The notes beneath the pieces are model-generated. The model had not been told where the DNA came from. It searched no databases and saw only the letters and a list, made by a program, of their open reading frames with translations. The translations under genes and the position numbers were made by a program. Positions 17,318-26,134 of a stretch of DNA of 64,000 bases are shown here, piece by piece (within the stretch, counting starts at the first letter, position 1; every line of letters begins with the position of its first letter). This DNA comes from Vibrio furnissii CIP 102972 (GTDB taxonomy: Bacteria > Pseudomonadota > Gammaproteobacteria > Enterobacterales > Vibrionaceae), in assembly GCF_000176175.1 (NCBI RefSeq), contig NZ_ACZP01000014.1, forward strand, positions 1,116,001 through 1,180,000. The letters run 5' to 3'.

Positions 17318-17671
17318 AGTCCTTCCTATTGCTTTGAATGCATTTACATCACATCGTGACCCGTTTGCTGGCCGGGCATGATGCCCCGGTTTTGTGCCAC
17401 ATCTTGGGCAAAATTCAACGAGGGTTCCATGCAGTGAATAAACGCGCGAGCGTTCGTCCAATGTGCACAAATGTGATATTCAACACGGTATTATATAGAA
17501 TTTCTGAACTTATTTTGAGGGGGAAATGTTTCAGGAGTGTCATTTTATCTTCTCGATACAAGAATTTATCGTTTTCTCGCACGTCGATAACAATCCATCA
17601 GGTTGTGTAAAACAACCCATCAAAAAGGCGAACCCTGAGGTTCGCCTTTTGCGTGTAGGTGAAAAACGTCA
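17318..17671. other. Intergenic region between the BCCT gene and gcvP
   Basis: About 350 bases without a gene. It holds the BCCT promoter region and, at 17622-17651, the gcvP terminator. I see no riboswitch. Confidence 0.5.
17622..17651 (-). terminator. Terminator after gcvP
   Basis: A 12-base stem AAAAGGCGAACC/GGTTCGCCTTTT with loop CTGA; reading leftward a T-run follows. 20 bases beyond the gcvP stop. Confidence 0.9.
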
Positions 17672-20536
17672 TTACTCTTCGTAATTCTCAATGCTCGGGC
17701 AAGAGCAAATCAGGTTACGGTCGCCGTAGACGTTGTCGACACGATTGACGGTTGGCCAGTACTTCGAGGCTTTCGCTTGCGCGGAAGGGAAGCAGGCGAT
17801 CTCGCGCGAGTACGGGTGAACCCATTCGTCGCTTGAAAGGTCAACTTGTGTATGTGGTGCGTTTACCAATGGGTTGTCTGCCAGTGGCCATACACCAGAA
17901 TGAACTTGGTTGATCTCTTCGCGAATCGCGATCATCGCATCACAGAAGCGATCCAGCTCGGCGAGATCTTCCGATTCTGTTGGCTCAACCATCAGCGTGC
18001 CCGCAACAGGGAACGACATGGTTGGCGCGTGGAAACCGTAGTCCATCAGACGTTTTGCGATGTCTTCTTCGCTAATGCCGGTTTCTTCTTTCAGCGGACG
18101 AATGTCGATAATACATTCGTGCGCAACACGGCCATTCGCGCCACGGTACAGAACAGGATAGTGAGGACGCAGACGCTCCATCACGTAGTTCGCATTCAGA
18201 ATCGCCACTTCAGTCGCGTTGGTCAGGCCTTCTGCGCCCATCATTGCGATGTAAGCCCAAGAGATAGGCAGAATCGAGGCGCTACCCAGATCCGCGGCAG
18301 AAACTGCGAAATCTGTGCCTTCCAGGCCGCCTTCAATGTGACCTGGCAGGAATGGTGCCAGATGTGATTTCACACCGATAGGACCCATGCCCGGGCCGCC
18401 GCCGCCGTGAGGAATACAGAACGTTTTGTGCAGGTTCAAGTGTGAGACATCAGAGCCGATAAAGCCTGGCGACGTCAAACCCACCTGAGCGTTCATGTTC
18501 GCGCCGTCTAGGTAAACCTGACCGCCAGCTGCATGAACCATGTCGCACACCTGACGCACCTGTTCTTCGTACACACCGTGTGTCGACGGGTAGGTGATCA
18601 TGATGGCAGACAGGTTGTCTTTGTGTTTTTCGATTTTCTCTGCAAGGTCAGTGATATCCACGTTACCGTTGTCATCACATTTCACCACCACGACTTTCAT
18701 CGAAACCATTGATGCGGTCGCCGGGTTCGTACCGTGCGCAGAGCTTGGGATCAGGCAGACGTTACGATGGCCTTCGCCACGGCTTTGGTGGTAGCGCTGA
18801 ATCGCAACAAGACCTGCGTATTCGCCAGACGCACCCGAGTTGGGTTGCAGCGAGAACGCATCGTAACCCGTGATTTCACACAGTTTCGCTTTCAGATCGC
18901 TGGCCAGAGCCGCATAACCTGCTGCTTGAGCTTTGGGGGCGAATGGGTGAATGCAGCCAAATTCTGGCCAAGTCACAGGAATCATTTCTGCCGCTGCATT
19001 CAGCTTCATGGTACAGCTGCCCAGTGGGATCATGCCGTGCGTCAGAGAGAAGTCTTTGTTTTCCAGTTTTTTCAGGTAACGCATCATTTGCGTTTCGCTG
19101 TGGTGCGTGTTGAAGACCGGGTGAGTGAGGTATTCAGACGTACGACGGCAGTTTTCTGGAATCGCAGCAAACTCGTTCGCTTCAATAGAGGCAGACAGAG
19201 CCTGAACGCTTTCGCTGACGCCGAACACGCCAAACAACGCTTCGATATCAGCGATGCTGGTGGTTTCATCTAAGCTGATGCCCAGTTGAACAGGCAATTT
19301 ACGCAGGTTGATGTCGGCCTGCTGTGCTTTCTGGTACAGCGCGTCAGTGTTGGCACCTGAATTGATGGTGATGGTGTCGAAGAAGCTGTTGTGCGCCAGT
19401 TCGAAGCCCGCTTTGGTCAGGCCAGCGGCCAGAATTGCAGTCAGGTGGTGCGTGCGGCGAGCAATCGTGCGCAGGCCTTCAGCACCGTGGAATACGGCGT
19501 AGAATGACGCCATGTTTGCCAGCAGCGCCTGAGCGGTACAGATGTTGGAGGTCGCTTTCTCGCGGCGAATATGCTGCTCACGCGTTTGCATCGCCATACG
19601 CAGGGCTTGGTTGCCTTTTGCATCGATAGATACACCGATGACGCGGCCTGGCATGGTACGTTTGTACGCATCACGCGTTGCCATGAACGCTGCATGCGGA
19701 CCGCCGTAACCCATCGGCACGCCGAAACGTTGCGCAGAACCGATCACCACGTCTGCGCCCATTTCGCCGGCAGGTTTCAGCAGCGTGCTGGCCAGCAGGT
19801 CAGTTGCGACTGTCACCAAGGTTTTATTGGCGTGCGCTTTGTTGATGATGTCCGTCAGATCGCGTACTTCGCCTGTGGTGCTTGGGTATTGCAGTAGCGC
19901 ACCAAACACGTCTTGCTCTACAAGGCAATCGATTGCGCCAACCTGAACTTCAAAACCTAGGAAAGCCGCACGAGTCTTCACCACTTCGATGGTTTGCGGG
20001 TGAACGTCGTCTGCCACGTAGAAGACATTGCTCTTACTCTTACCTGCGCGGTGACACAGTGCCATCGCTTCGGCAGCCGCGGTCGCTTCGTCTAGCAAAG
20101 AGGCGTTCGCGATTTCCATCCCCGTCAGATCCATCACCATTTGTTGATAGTTCAGCAGCGATTCAAGACGACCCTGAGAAATTTCTGGTTGGTAAGGCGT
20201 ATAAGCCGTGTACCAGCCCGGGTTTTCCATCACGTTACGCAGAATGACGTTGGGCGTGAAGGTGTTGTAGTAACCCTGACCGATGAACGTGCGTTTGATT
20301 TGGTTTTGTTGGGCGAATGCTTTCATGGCAGTCAGCATGTCGGCTTCGCTTTTCGCTGGCGCAAGGCTCATTGGCTTTTCCAGACGAATGTTTGCTGGAA
20401 CGGTTTCTGCAATCAGCGCTTCGAGAGAAGCCGCGTTGATGGTGTTGAGCATTTTCGCTTGGTCAGCGGTGTTGGGTCCGTTGTGGCGAGCAACGAACTC
20501 ATTTTGAGTGCTTAGGCTGTGAAGTAATTCAGTCAT
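17672..20536 (-). CDS. gcvP: Glycine dehydrogenase (decarboxylating), P-protein
   Basis: A 954-residue, full-length single-chain P-protein of the glycine cleavage system. It decarboxylates glycine with pyridoxal phosphate and passes the aminomethyl group to the lipoyl arm of GcvH. The PLP lysine lies in [18 protein letters not shown] in the C-terminal half; both homologous halves are present (FVARHNGPN near the start, GYYNTFTP and MPGRVIGV in the first half). The start at 20536 is set by GGGAAAGGAAA just upstream. It follows gcvH by 53 bases that contain a terminator hairpin, so its expression may be lower than that of gcvH. Confidence 0.97.
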   Translation of the reverse strand: MTELLHSLSTQNEFVARHNGPNTADQAKMLNTINAASLEALIAETVPANIRLEKPMSLAPAKSEADMLTAMKAFAQQNQIKRTFIGQGYYNTFTPNVILRNVMENPGWYTAYTPYQPEISQGRLESLLNYQQMVMDLTGMEIANASLLDEATAAAEAMALCHRAGKSKSNVFYVADDVHPQTIEVVKTRAAFLGFEVQVGAIDCLVEQDVFGALLQYPSTTGEVRDLTDIINKAHANKTLVTVATDLLASTLLKPAGEMGADVVIGSAQRFGVPMGYGGPHAAFMATRDAYKRTMPGRVIGVSIDAKGNQALRMAMQTREQHIRREKATSNICTAQALLANMASFYAVFHGAEGLRTIARRTHHLTAILAAGLTKAGFELAHNSFFDTITINSGANTDALYQKAQQADINLRKLPVQLGISLDETTSIADIEALFGVFGVSESVQALSASIEANEFAAIPENCRRTSEYLTHPVFNTHHSETQMMRYLKKLENKDFSLTHGMIPLGSCTMKLNAAAEMIPVTWPEFGCIHPFAPKAQAAGYAALASDLKAKLCEITGYDAFSLQPNSGASGEYAGLVAIQRYHQSRGEGHRNVCLIPSSAHGTNPATASMVSMKVVVVKCDDNGNVDITDLAEKIEKHKDNLSAIMITYPSTHGVYEEQVRQVCDMVHAAGGQVYLDGANMNAQVGLTSPGFIGSDVSHLNLHKTFCIPHGGGGPGMGPIGVKSHLAPFLPGHIEGGLEGTDFAVSAADLGSASILPISWAYIAMMGAEGLTNATEVAILNANYVMERLRPHYPVLYRGANGRVAHECIIDIRPLKEETGISEEDIAKRLMDYGFHAPTMSFPVAGTLMVEPTESEDLAELDRFCDAMIAIREEINQVHSGVWPLADNPLVNAPHTQVDLSSDEWVHPYSREIACFPSAQAKASKYWPTVNRVDNVYGDRNLICSCPSIENYEE

Positions 20537-20549
20537 TTTCCTTTCCCTT

Positions 20550-20578
20550 GAAAAAAAGCCGCCCGTAAGGGCAGCTTT
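20550..20578 (-). terminator. Terminator hairpin between gcvH and gcvP
   Basis: Reading leftward: stem AAAGCTGCCC/GGGCGGCTTT (one G-U pair), 4-base loop, then a run of T. It lies 12 bases after the gcvH stop and ends just before the gcvP ribosome site, so it would end part of the transcripts and act as an attenuator within the operon. Confidence 0.75.
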
Positions 20579-20589
20579 ATTCTGAGACA

Positions 20590-20970
20590 TTAGTCTTCTT
20601 CGATAGAGCTCAGATACTCTTCGGCGTCTTTCAGATCGTCGAGTTCAGCTGCGTCAGACAGTTTCACTTTCACAATCCAGCCGCCGTCGTATGGCTGTTC
20701 GTTGATTAGCTCTGGGCTATCCTGAAGGTCTTCGTTCACTTCTACAATCACACCAGATACAGGTGCGTAGATGTCAGAAGCTGCTTTTACAGATTCAACC
20801 AGTGAGAAGCTTTCGCCTGCATCGCATTCGCTGTCGACTTCGGGTAGTTCAACAAACACAACATCGCCCAGCATTTCCTGAGCGTGCTCAGAGATGCCGA
20901 TTGTTACTGTACCGTCACCGTTGTCGCGCACCCATTCGTGGCTGTCTGTAAACTTCAGTGTTTTGTCCAT
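20590..20970 (-). CDS. gcvH: Glycine cleavage system H protein
   Basis: A 126-residue carrier protein whose lipoylated lysine (Lys62 in [14 protein letters not shown]) shuttles the aminomethyl intermediate between GcvP, GcvT and lipoamide dehydrogenase. The opening [14 protein letters not shown] and the ending YLSSIEED are typical. It lies 96 bases downstream of glyA and is probably co-transcribed; a hairpin occupies the gap. The H protein is needed in large excess over P, which fits the terminator placed right after this gene. Confidence 0.97.
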   Translation of the reverse strand: MDKTLKFTDSHEWVRDNGDGTVTIGISEHAQEMLGDVVFVELPEVDSECDAGESFSLVESVKAASDIYAPVSGVIVEVNEDLQDSPELINEQPYDGGWIVKVKLSDAAELDDLKDAEEYLSSIEED

Positions 20971-21012
20971 TGCATAATCTCCAAAATGTATCGAATTTGC
21001 TGCTTAAGGTGG

Positions 21013-21045
21013 GCATCAACGTTGAATTGGGTTTGACGTTGATGC
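21013..21045 (-). promoter_or_regulatory. 10-bp inverted repeat in the glyA-gcvH gap
   Basis: GCATCAACGT and ACGTTGATGC are perfect inverted repeats 13 bases apart; AAGG/CCTT can extend the stem after a bulge. No T-run follows, so an mRNA-processing or stabilising hairpin between glyA and gcvH is more likely than a terminator. Confidence 0.5.
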
Positions 21046-21066
21046 GCCTTCTGCGTCATTAACTGT

Positions 21067-22374
21067 TTATTGGTAAAGCGGGAAGCGCTGGCATAGCGTC
21101 TTCACTTGTTTGCGAACTTGTTGTTCCACATCCGGGTTACCTTCAGGGCTTTCAACTAAGCCATCCAGCACGTCGCCAATCCACTCACCAATGAGTTTGA
21201 ATTCTTCACGGCCGAAACCACGGCTGGTTCCAGCGGGCGTACCTAAACGAATGCCCGAAGTAATCATAGGCTTCTCTTCATCAAAAGGGATGCCATTTTT
21301 GTTACATGTGATTCCTGCGCGCTCTAGTGCTTGTTCGACCACGTTGCCTTTCAATCCTTTCGGACGCAGGTCAACCAGCATCAGGTGCGTGTCGGTTCCG
21401 CCAGTCACAATGTCACAGCCGCGAGTTTGCAATACTTCGGCCAGAACTTTTGCGTTCTCGATCACCGAATCAATATAACTTGAGAACTCAGGGCCTAGCG
21501 CTTCACCAAATGCAACCGCTTTTGCTGCGATGACGTGCATCAGTGGGCCACCTTGCAGGCCAGGGAATACCGCCGAGTTGATCTTCTTAATGATCTCTTC
21601 GTGGTTGGTCAGAATCATGCCGCCGCGTGGGCCGCGCAGGGTTTTGTGTGTGGTGGTGGTCACGACATGGGCATGTGGCAGCGGGCTTGGATGAGCGCCC
21701 GTGGCAACCAAACCGGCGATGTGCGCCATATCAACCATCAACAGTGCGCCGACTTCGTCAGCGATGTCGCGGAATTTTTTGAAATCAATGATGCGTGGAA
21801 TGGCTGAGCCACCGGCAATAATCAGCTTTGGTTGGCTTTCCAGCGCCAGTTTGCGTACGTCGTCGTAGTTGATTTCCAACGTTGCGCGGTCGACACCGTA
21901 CTGCACGGCGTTAAACCATTTGCCCGATAAAGCAGGGCGCGCGCCGTGCGTTAGGTGGCCGCCAGCGTCCAGCGACATCCCCATGATGGTGTCGCCCGGT
22001 TGTAGCAGCGCCAGCATCACTGCGCCGTTCGCTTGTGCGCCAGAGTGCGGTTGAACGTTGGCATATTCGCAGCCAAAGAGTGACTTTGCGCGTTCGATGG
22101 CAATGGCTTCAACGCTGTCGACGTGCTCACAGCCGCCATAGTAACGACGACCCGGATAGCCTTCCGCGTATTTGTTAGTCAGGCAGGTGCCTTGGGCTTG
22201 CATGACGGCTTTCGACACAATGTTTTCGGAAGCAATCAGTTCGATTTGTTCGTTTTGACGGGTGTATTCGGCTTGAATGCCGGCAAATACCGCATCGTCC
22301 GTAGCAGCGAGGTTCGTGGAGAAGAAGCTCTCCAGGCTGTGATTTTGGTAAGCTTTGTTCACGTTTGCGTTCAT
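21067..22374 (-). CDS. glyA: Serine hydroxymethyltransferase
   Basis: A 435-residue PLP enzyme converting serine and tetrahydrofolate to glycine and methylene-THF, or the reverse. Family blocks are intact: [34 protein letters not shown], the PLP lysine in [15 protein letters not shown], and [14 protein letters not shown]. The true start is ATG 22374 ([10 protein letters not shown]) with GAAGG upstream; the frame stays open for 31 more codons with Lys/Arg-rich sequence unlike the family. In this genome it heads the glyA-gcvH-gcvP unit and is probably a second, catabolic glyA alongside a housekeeping copy elsewhere, which is inference. Its leader contains strong hairpins. Confidence 0.97.
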   Translation of the reverse strand: MNANVNKAYQNHSLESFFSTNLAATDDAVFAGIQAEYTRQNEQIELIASENIVSKAVMQAQGTCLTNKYAEGYPGRRYYGGCEHVDSVEAIAIERAKSLFGCEYANVQPHSGAQANGAVMLALLQPGDTIMGMSLDAGGHLTHGARPALSGKWFNAVQYGVDRATLEINYDDVRKLALESQPKLIIAGGSAIPRIIDFKKFRDIADEVGALLMVDMAHIAGLVATGAHPSPLPHAHVVTTTTHKTLRGPRGGMILTNHEEIIKKINSAVFPGLQGGPLMHVIAAKAVAFGEALGPEFSSYIDSVIENAKVLAEVLQTRGCDIVTGGTDTHLMLVDLRPKGLKGNVVEQALERAGITCNKNGIPFDEEKPMITSGIRLGTPAGTSRGFGREEFKLIGEWIGDVLDGLVESPEGNPDVEQQVRKQVKTLCQRFPLYQ

Positions 22375-22397
22375 GGTAGATGACCTTCCCATAATCT

Positions 22398-22426
22398 GAC
22401 GAGCGTTTGAGCGTCTTGCGGCTCGT
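22398..22426 (-). promoter_or_regulatory. Leader hairpin just before the glyA ribosome site
   Basis: GACGAGC and GCTCGTC, 15 bases apart, pair in the transcript about 10 bases before the GAAGG of glyA. They could affect translation. Confidence 0.4.
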
Positions 22427-22492
22427 CGGTCCTTCTTCTTCGATTCTGCCAAAGCAAAATCGTGCATGTGTTGGTTGTTCCTTAATCACGGC

Positions 22493-22547
22493 TATCGGTT
22501 CAATCGCGGGTGAGCCACTGAGGTGACTCGTGGTGATTGCACCGATA
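22493..22547 (-). promoter_or_regulatory. Nested double-stem structure in the glyA leader
   Basis: The outer arms 22493-22505 and 22535-22547 match as inverted repeats at 12 of 13 positions. Inside them GAGTCAC-CTCA-GTGGCTC forms a second stem (reading leftward, one G-U). The element lies about 120 bases before the glyA start. It does not match the glycine riboswitch consensus as I know it. It may be a structured RNA leader or a DNA operator for a dimer of dimers. Confidence 0.55.
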
Positions 22548-22678
22548 ACTGACCCCAAAAACAGGGTCCAAACCCGCAGCCAAATGTTAAATCCTTGCCA
22601 CTTGAACGCGGTAACTTGCATCTCTTAATCTAACAAGGACGTAACATACTCCCTGTGGTATGAACAATCAATCAAAAA

Positions 22679-22701
22679 TTTCCTATAGGAAACACGGTTT
22701 C
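22679..22701. promoter_or_regulatory. Palindromic site A between glyA and the XRE regulator
   Basis: TTTCCTATAGGAAA is a perfect 14-base palindrome, and its GGAAAC right end continues as GGAAAC-ACG-GTTTC. It lies in the divergent promoter region. Related copies occur at 23454 and 23644, so it is a candidate operator of the adjacent XRE-cupin regulator. Confidence 0.65.
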
Positions 22702-22812
22702 GGTTTTTGCTACCTAAAGCACGCTTTATTTCTGATTGTGCTCTTTAATCACTCTGTCGCTTCGTGCAACAATGTTTTTTACGACAGGAAGAATAAATAT
22801 TCGAGGGAAAGC

Positions 22813-23436
22813 ATGTCAGAAGACATTTATGATGAGTACCCATCATTGACGCTCGCCAAGGAATCCGGCGACCAAACGATCGAACCGCTTAAACTCGGCC
22901 AGCGCATAAAAGACATTCGCGCCAAGCTTGGCATCACGCTGGAAGAGGCCAGTCAACGCACGGGGTTGGCTCGTTCCACACTCAGCAAAATCGAAAACGA
23001 ACAGATCTCACCAACGTTTCAAGCCATGCAGAAACTGGCGCATGGTTTGCAAATTGATATGCCTCAACTCTTTGAGCCGCCTAAAAAAATTATGGCAAGC
23101 GGCCGTCGTGATGTGACCAAGAAAGGGCAGGGTAAACCGCATCCAACCCAAACTTATGAGCATGAATTGCTGGCTACGCAACTGTCGAATAAAAAGATGA
23201 TGCCGTTTAAAAGCCGAGTTCGAGCACGTGCATTTGAAGAGTATGGTGACTGGGTTCGCCATGACGGTGAAGAGTTCCTGTTGATCCTCGAAGGCGAGGT
23301 GATGTTCTACAGTGAGTTCTATGAACCGGTGCTGCTGGCCGAAGGTGACAGTGTGTATTACGACGCCAATATGGGCCACATGTTGGTCTCGGTGAGTGAG
23401 GACGATGCGCTGATCTTGTGGGTCACGGCCAAGTAA
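22813..23436 (+). CDS. XRE-cupin transcriptional regulator of the glycine cleavage locus
   Basis: A 207-residue protein. Residues about 27-85 are an XRE helix-turn-helix (LGQRIKDIRAKLGITLEEASQRTG, then LARSTLSKIENEQISPTFQAM); residues about 135-205 are a cupin domain (HDGEEFLLILEGEVMFY, LLAEGDSVYYDANMGHML) that should bind a small effector. Its position between divergent glyA-gcvHP and downstream gcvT, with three related palindromes around it, indicates a local glycine/serine-responsive regulator, as for the V. cholerae homologue at the same place. The start at 22813 follows GAGGGA; upstream in-frame sequence has no site. Confidence 0.9.
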   Translation: MSEDIYDEYPSLTLAKESGDQTIEPLKLGQRIKDIRAKLGITLEEASQRTGLARSTLSKIENEQISPTFQAMQKLAHGLQIDMPQLFEPPKKIMASGRRDVTKKGQGKPHPTQTYEHELLATQLSNKKMMPFKSRVRARAFEEYGDWVRHDGEEFLLILEGEVMFYSEFYEPVLLAEGDSVYYDANMGHMLVSVSEDDALILWVTAK

Positions 23437-23453
23437 AGTGAAAAACTGAAAAA

Positions 23454-23477
23454 TTTCCTATAGTGAAAGCAACCGTT
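23454..23477. promoter_or_regulatory. Palindromic site B, diverged copy of site A
   Basis: TTTCCTATAGTGAAAGC followed by a CGTTTGC element begins 18 bases after the regulator stop codon. It aligns with site A including the flanking AAAA and a following T-rich stretch ending TTGC. The regulator gene is therefore bracketed by imperfect direct copies of one element. Confidence 0.55.
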
Positions 23478-23506
23478 TGCTTTTTGTTGCGAATTGAAGA
23501 AAAATG

Positions 23507-23550
23507 CGCCGCAGTGATGAGAATGTCGTCAGTGCGGCGTTTTTCTTTTA
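23507..23550 (+). terminator. Terminator between the XRE regulator and gcvT
   Basis: Stem CGCCGCA/TGCGGCG with a 19-base loop followed by TTTTTCTTTT. It separates the regulator transcript from gcvT. Confidence 0.7.
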
Positions 23551-23643
23551 CCGCTTTAAATGTGATTGAGTTGTTAATTATGACAATTCTCACTGTTTTG
23601 AACTTGTTAATCCGCTAAAACAAGGGCATCTTTGTTCACTATT

Positions 23644-23658
23644 GGAAACATGGTTTCC
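23644..23658. promoter_or_regulatory. Palindromic site C upstream of gcvT
   Basis: GGAAAC-ATG-GTTTCC is a perfect 6-base dyad with the same GGAAAC-N3-GTTTC core as site A, about 80 bases before the gcvT start. Confidence 0.55.
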
Positions 23659-23739
23659 TGATGCGCACTTTTGCGACAGTTTTTGCTAAACACTAGCGGC
23701 TACACTCAAAAGACGGAGTCTGGCTTAATGGAGAAGAAA

Positions 23740-24873
23740 ATGACTCAAGAACATGCGACACAAGAACTCCTGATCACACCATTGCACGCGCTTCACGTGG
23801 AAGTTGGCGCAAAAATGGTGCCTTTTGCGGGGTACGACATGCCGGTGCAATACGCCTTGGGCGTGAAGAAAGAGCACTTGCACACACGCGAAGCAGCAGG
23901 TCTGTTTGACGTTTCACACATGGGTCAGCTTCGTCTGCACGGTGAAGGGGCGGCTGCCGCACTGGAAACGCTTGTTCCGGTTGATGTGGTCGATTTAGCG
24001 GAAGGCAAACAACGTTATGCATTCTTCACCAACGAGCAAGGTGGCATTCTGGATGACCTGATGGTGGCGAACTTGGGCGATCACCTATTTGTGGTGGTGA
24101 ACGCGGCCTGTAAAGACCAAGACATCAACCACCTACAGGCGCATTTGCCATCAGGTGTCGAGCTGGAAATCGTTGACGACCGCGCGCTGCTGGCGCTGCA
24201 AGGCCCGAAAGCGGCTGAAGTGCTGGCTCGCCTGCAACCAGCGGTCGCGGATATGCTGTTTATGGACATTCAGCAAGTGCAAATCGATGGCATCGACTGC
24301 ATCGTAAGCCGCAGTGGTTACACCGGCGAAGATGGTTACGAAATCTCAGTACCCGCTGACCAAGCCGAAGCGTTGGCTCGCACCTTGACGGCGTTTGAAG
24401 AAGTGGAGTGGATTGGCCTTGGCGCACGCGACTCGCTGCGTCTTGAGTGTGGTCTGTGTTTGTATGGTCACGATTTGGATGAAACCACCACACCGGTTGA
24501 AGCCAGCCTGCTGTGGGCAATTCAGCCAGTTCGTCGCACGGGCGGTGCGCGTGAAGGTGGTTTCCCAGGTGCGGATATCATTCTGTCGCAAATCGCGACA
24601 AAAGATGTGTCGCGCAAACGTGTGGGTCTGGTTGGTCAAACCAAAGCGCCTGTGCGTGAAGGCACCGAACTGTTTGATGCTGATGGCGTAAAAATTGGTC
24701 TCGTGACCAGCGGCACTGCCGGGCCAACTGCGGGAATTCCGGTTTCCATGGCGTATGTGCGTGCCGACTTAGCGGCCATTGGGACGGAAGTGTTTGCTGA
24801 AGTGCGCGGTAAAATGCTGCCGATGCTGGTGGAAAAAATGCCGTTTGTGCCGCAACGTTACTACCGCGGCTAA
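23740..24873 (+). CDS. gcvT: Aminomethyltransferase, T-protein of glycine cleavage
   Basis: A 377-residue enzyme that takes the aminomethyl group from GcvH and forms methylene-THF and ammonia. Conserved features are TPLHALHVEVGAKMVPFAGYDMPVQY, FDVSHMG, the GARDSLRLECGL motif and the C-terminal domain ending FVPQRYYRG. ATG 23740 has GGAG 6 bases before it; ATG 23728, four codons earlier, also has GGAG 9 bases before, so the start is uncertain by four residues. It is transcribed apart from glyA-gcvHP, with its own terminator and candidate operator C. Confidence 0.96.
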   Translation: MTQEHATQELLITPLHALHVEVGAKMVPFAGYDMPVQYALGVKKEHLHTREAAGLFDVSHMGQLRLHGEGAAAALETLVPVDVVDLAEGKQRYAFFTNEQGGILDDLMVANLGDHLFVVVNAACKDQDINHLQAHLPSGVELEIVDDRALLALQGPKAAEVLARLQPAVADMLFMDIQQVQIDGIDCIVSRSGYTGEDGYEISVPADQAEALARTLTAFEEVEWIGLGARDSLRLECGLCLYGHDLDETTTPVEASLLWAIQPVRRTGGAREGGFPGADIILSQIATKDVSRKRVGLVGQTKAPVREGTELFDADGVKIGLVTSGTAGPTAGIPVSMAYVRADLAAIGTEVFAEVRGKMLPMLVEKMPFVPQRYYRG

Positions 24874-24890
24874 GCGATTGAATTTGCGAC

Positions 24891-24921
24891 AACAGCTCCT
24901 TTTTAGGGGCTGTTTTTTTAT
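24891..24921 (+). terminator. Terminator after gcvT
   Basis: Stem AACAGCTCC/GGGGCTGTT (with one G-U pair) followed by a run of seven T. Confidence 0.88.
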
Positions 24922-25027
24922 TTATCATGCATACTTTTATTGACGCTTTGACTGGCGCGTAAGGCCAGTGTTGCTGAATGGTACGTATCAAGTACTATCT
25001 GAGCAGGTTTACTTTAAGGATATCGAC

Positions 25028-26134
25028 ATGACGACATGGAAGGTGTTGGCGGCGCTCACCAGTTTCTTTGCTGCTGTACCCGCATTGGCAGCCACGACGG
25101 ACGTGACCACATACATCGTTAACGGCACCACGACCTCGGTGACGACGTATGACTCGTTTGTCAGCCTGTATTACGACCGCATTGAATACGATGGCGTCTA
25201 TGGTGTCGGCAGTTATTGCGGCGGTACCATGCTGGATGAGACGCATGTGCTTACGGCCGCACACTGCATCTTTGATGGCTCCGGCAATTTGGATGAAAAC
25301 TACAATTTGTTTACGGTGGTGGCGCAAACTGACAGCGAATCCGCCTTCCCAAACGGTAATATTGAAACCGTGCGAGCGTCTGAATTCTATTATCATCCCG
25401 GGTATGAAGACTCTTCCACCAACCTGTGGCCGAATGATATTGCGATCATCAAGTTAGAATCGACCCTGAACGTGGTTGGCTATACCGATATCCCCAGTGA
25501 TGACACTTATCGCTTAGGAACAGATAACACAGATAATGATACCAACGACAATGTGTTTGAAGCCGTCGGCCATGGCAATACCAGTACCGGCACCGATGAC
25601 AGCGACGACCTGCTGGTGACCGACATGAACTATGTTTCGAACGCGACGTGTCAGCAGGATTTGACCAAGCTGACCAGCAATCAGATCTGTTTTGGTGGTG
25701 ATACCAGCGTGACTACGGGGCTGGACAACGGCACCTGTCAGGGCGACTCGGGCGGCCCTATTTATTGGAATGACAGCGGTACATTAAAACAAGTGGGCAT
25801 TGTCAGTTTTGGCCCCACCACGTGCGGCAACCCGTGGACCATGTCCAACGCCGATGCAGTATTTACCGAAGTGGTTGACTACACCAGTTGGATCAACAGC
25901 GTGCTGGCTGGCAGCGAAACGCCAGATTTTGTGGCCACGGATGACAAACGGGTCGCTTATCTCAATGGAACGACAACATCCGACAGTGGCGGCGGCGGTT
26001 CGCTGAACATGGTGAGCTTTGGTGCATTATTGGTCCTGGGATTGTGGCGTGCGCGTCGGGTTAAGCGGCTTCACTCAAAATCGTATTGCGGCCCTGTTCT
26101 TTCGCCATATACAACAAACGGTCGGCGTGTTTGA
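25028..26134 (+). CDS. Secreted chymotrypsin-fold serine protease with GlyGly-CTERM tail
   Basis: A 368-residue precursor. The signal peptide ends near PALA-ATT. The S1 protease domain has its full triad: His79 (LTAAHC), Asp137 (NDIAII) and Ser241 (GDSGGP). The residue six before the Ser, which sets specificity, is Gly235 rather than Asp, so trypsin-like cleavage is unlikely. After a short linker comes a GlyGly-CTERM signal (SDSGGGGSLNMVSFG, hydrophobic helix, then RARR), which rhombosortase processes for surface attachment in type II secreting vibrios. The frame continues about 24 residues past the usual basic end and overlaps the convergent gene by 74 bases. The start at 25028 follows AAGGA. 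Related to the Ves proteases of V. cholerae. Confidence 0.88.
   Translation: MTTWKVLAALTSFFAAVPALAATTDVTTYIVNGTTTSVTTYDSFVSLYYDRIEYDGVYGVGSYCGGTMLDETHVLTAAHCIFDGSGNLDENYNLFTVVAQTDSESAFPNGNIETVRASEFYYHPGYEDSSTNLWPNDIAIIKLESTLNVVGYTDIPSDDTYRLGTDNTDNDTNDNVFEAVGHGNTSTGTDDSDDLLVTDMNYVSNATCQQDLTKLTSNQICFGGDTSVTTGLDNGTCQGDSGGPIYWNDSGTLKQVGIVSFGPTTCGNPWTMSNADAVFTEVVDYTSWINSVLAGSETPDFVATDDKRVAYLNGTTTSDSGGGGSLNMVSFGALLVLGLWRARRVKRLHSKSYCGPVLSPYTTNGRRV

Noticed and set aside
22375..22467. N-terminal extension of GlyA by 31 residues
   Set aside because: The Lys/Arg-rich extension is unlike the family, and the GAAGG site favours ATG 22374.
22175..22621. A 148-codon open frame on the minus strand overlapping the glyA leader and start
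   Set aside because: It lies in another frame across the secure glyA coding start, has mixed composition and no family features. Only its first part is in the leader, where the hairpins explain the sequence better.
22375..22660. A glycine riboswitch before glyA
   Set aside because: The known consensus elements of glycine aptamers are not visible in the leader, nor upstream of gcvT. The hairpins there are reported as an unnamed element instead.
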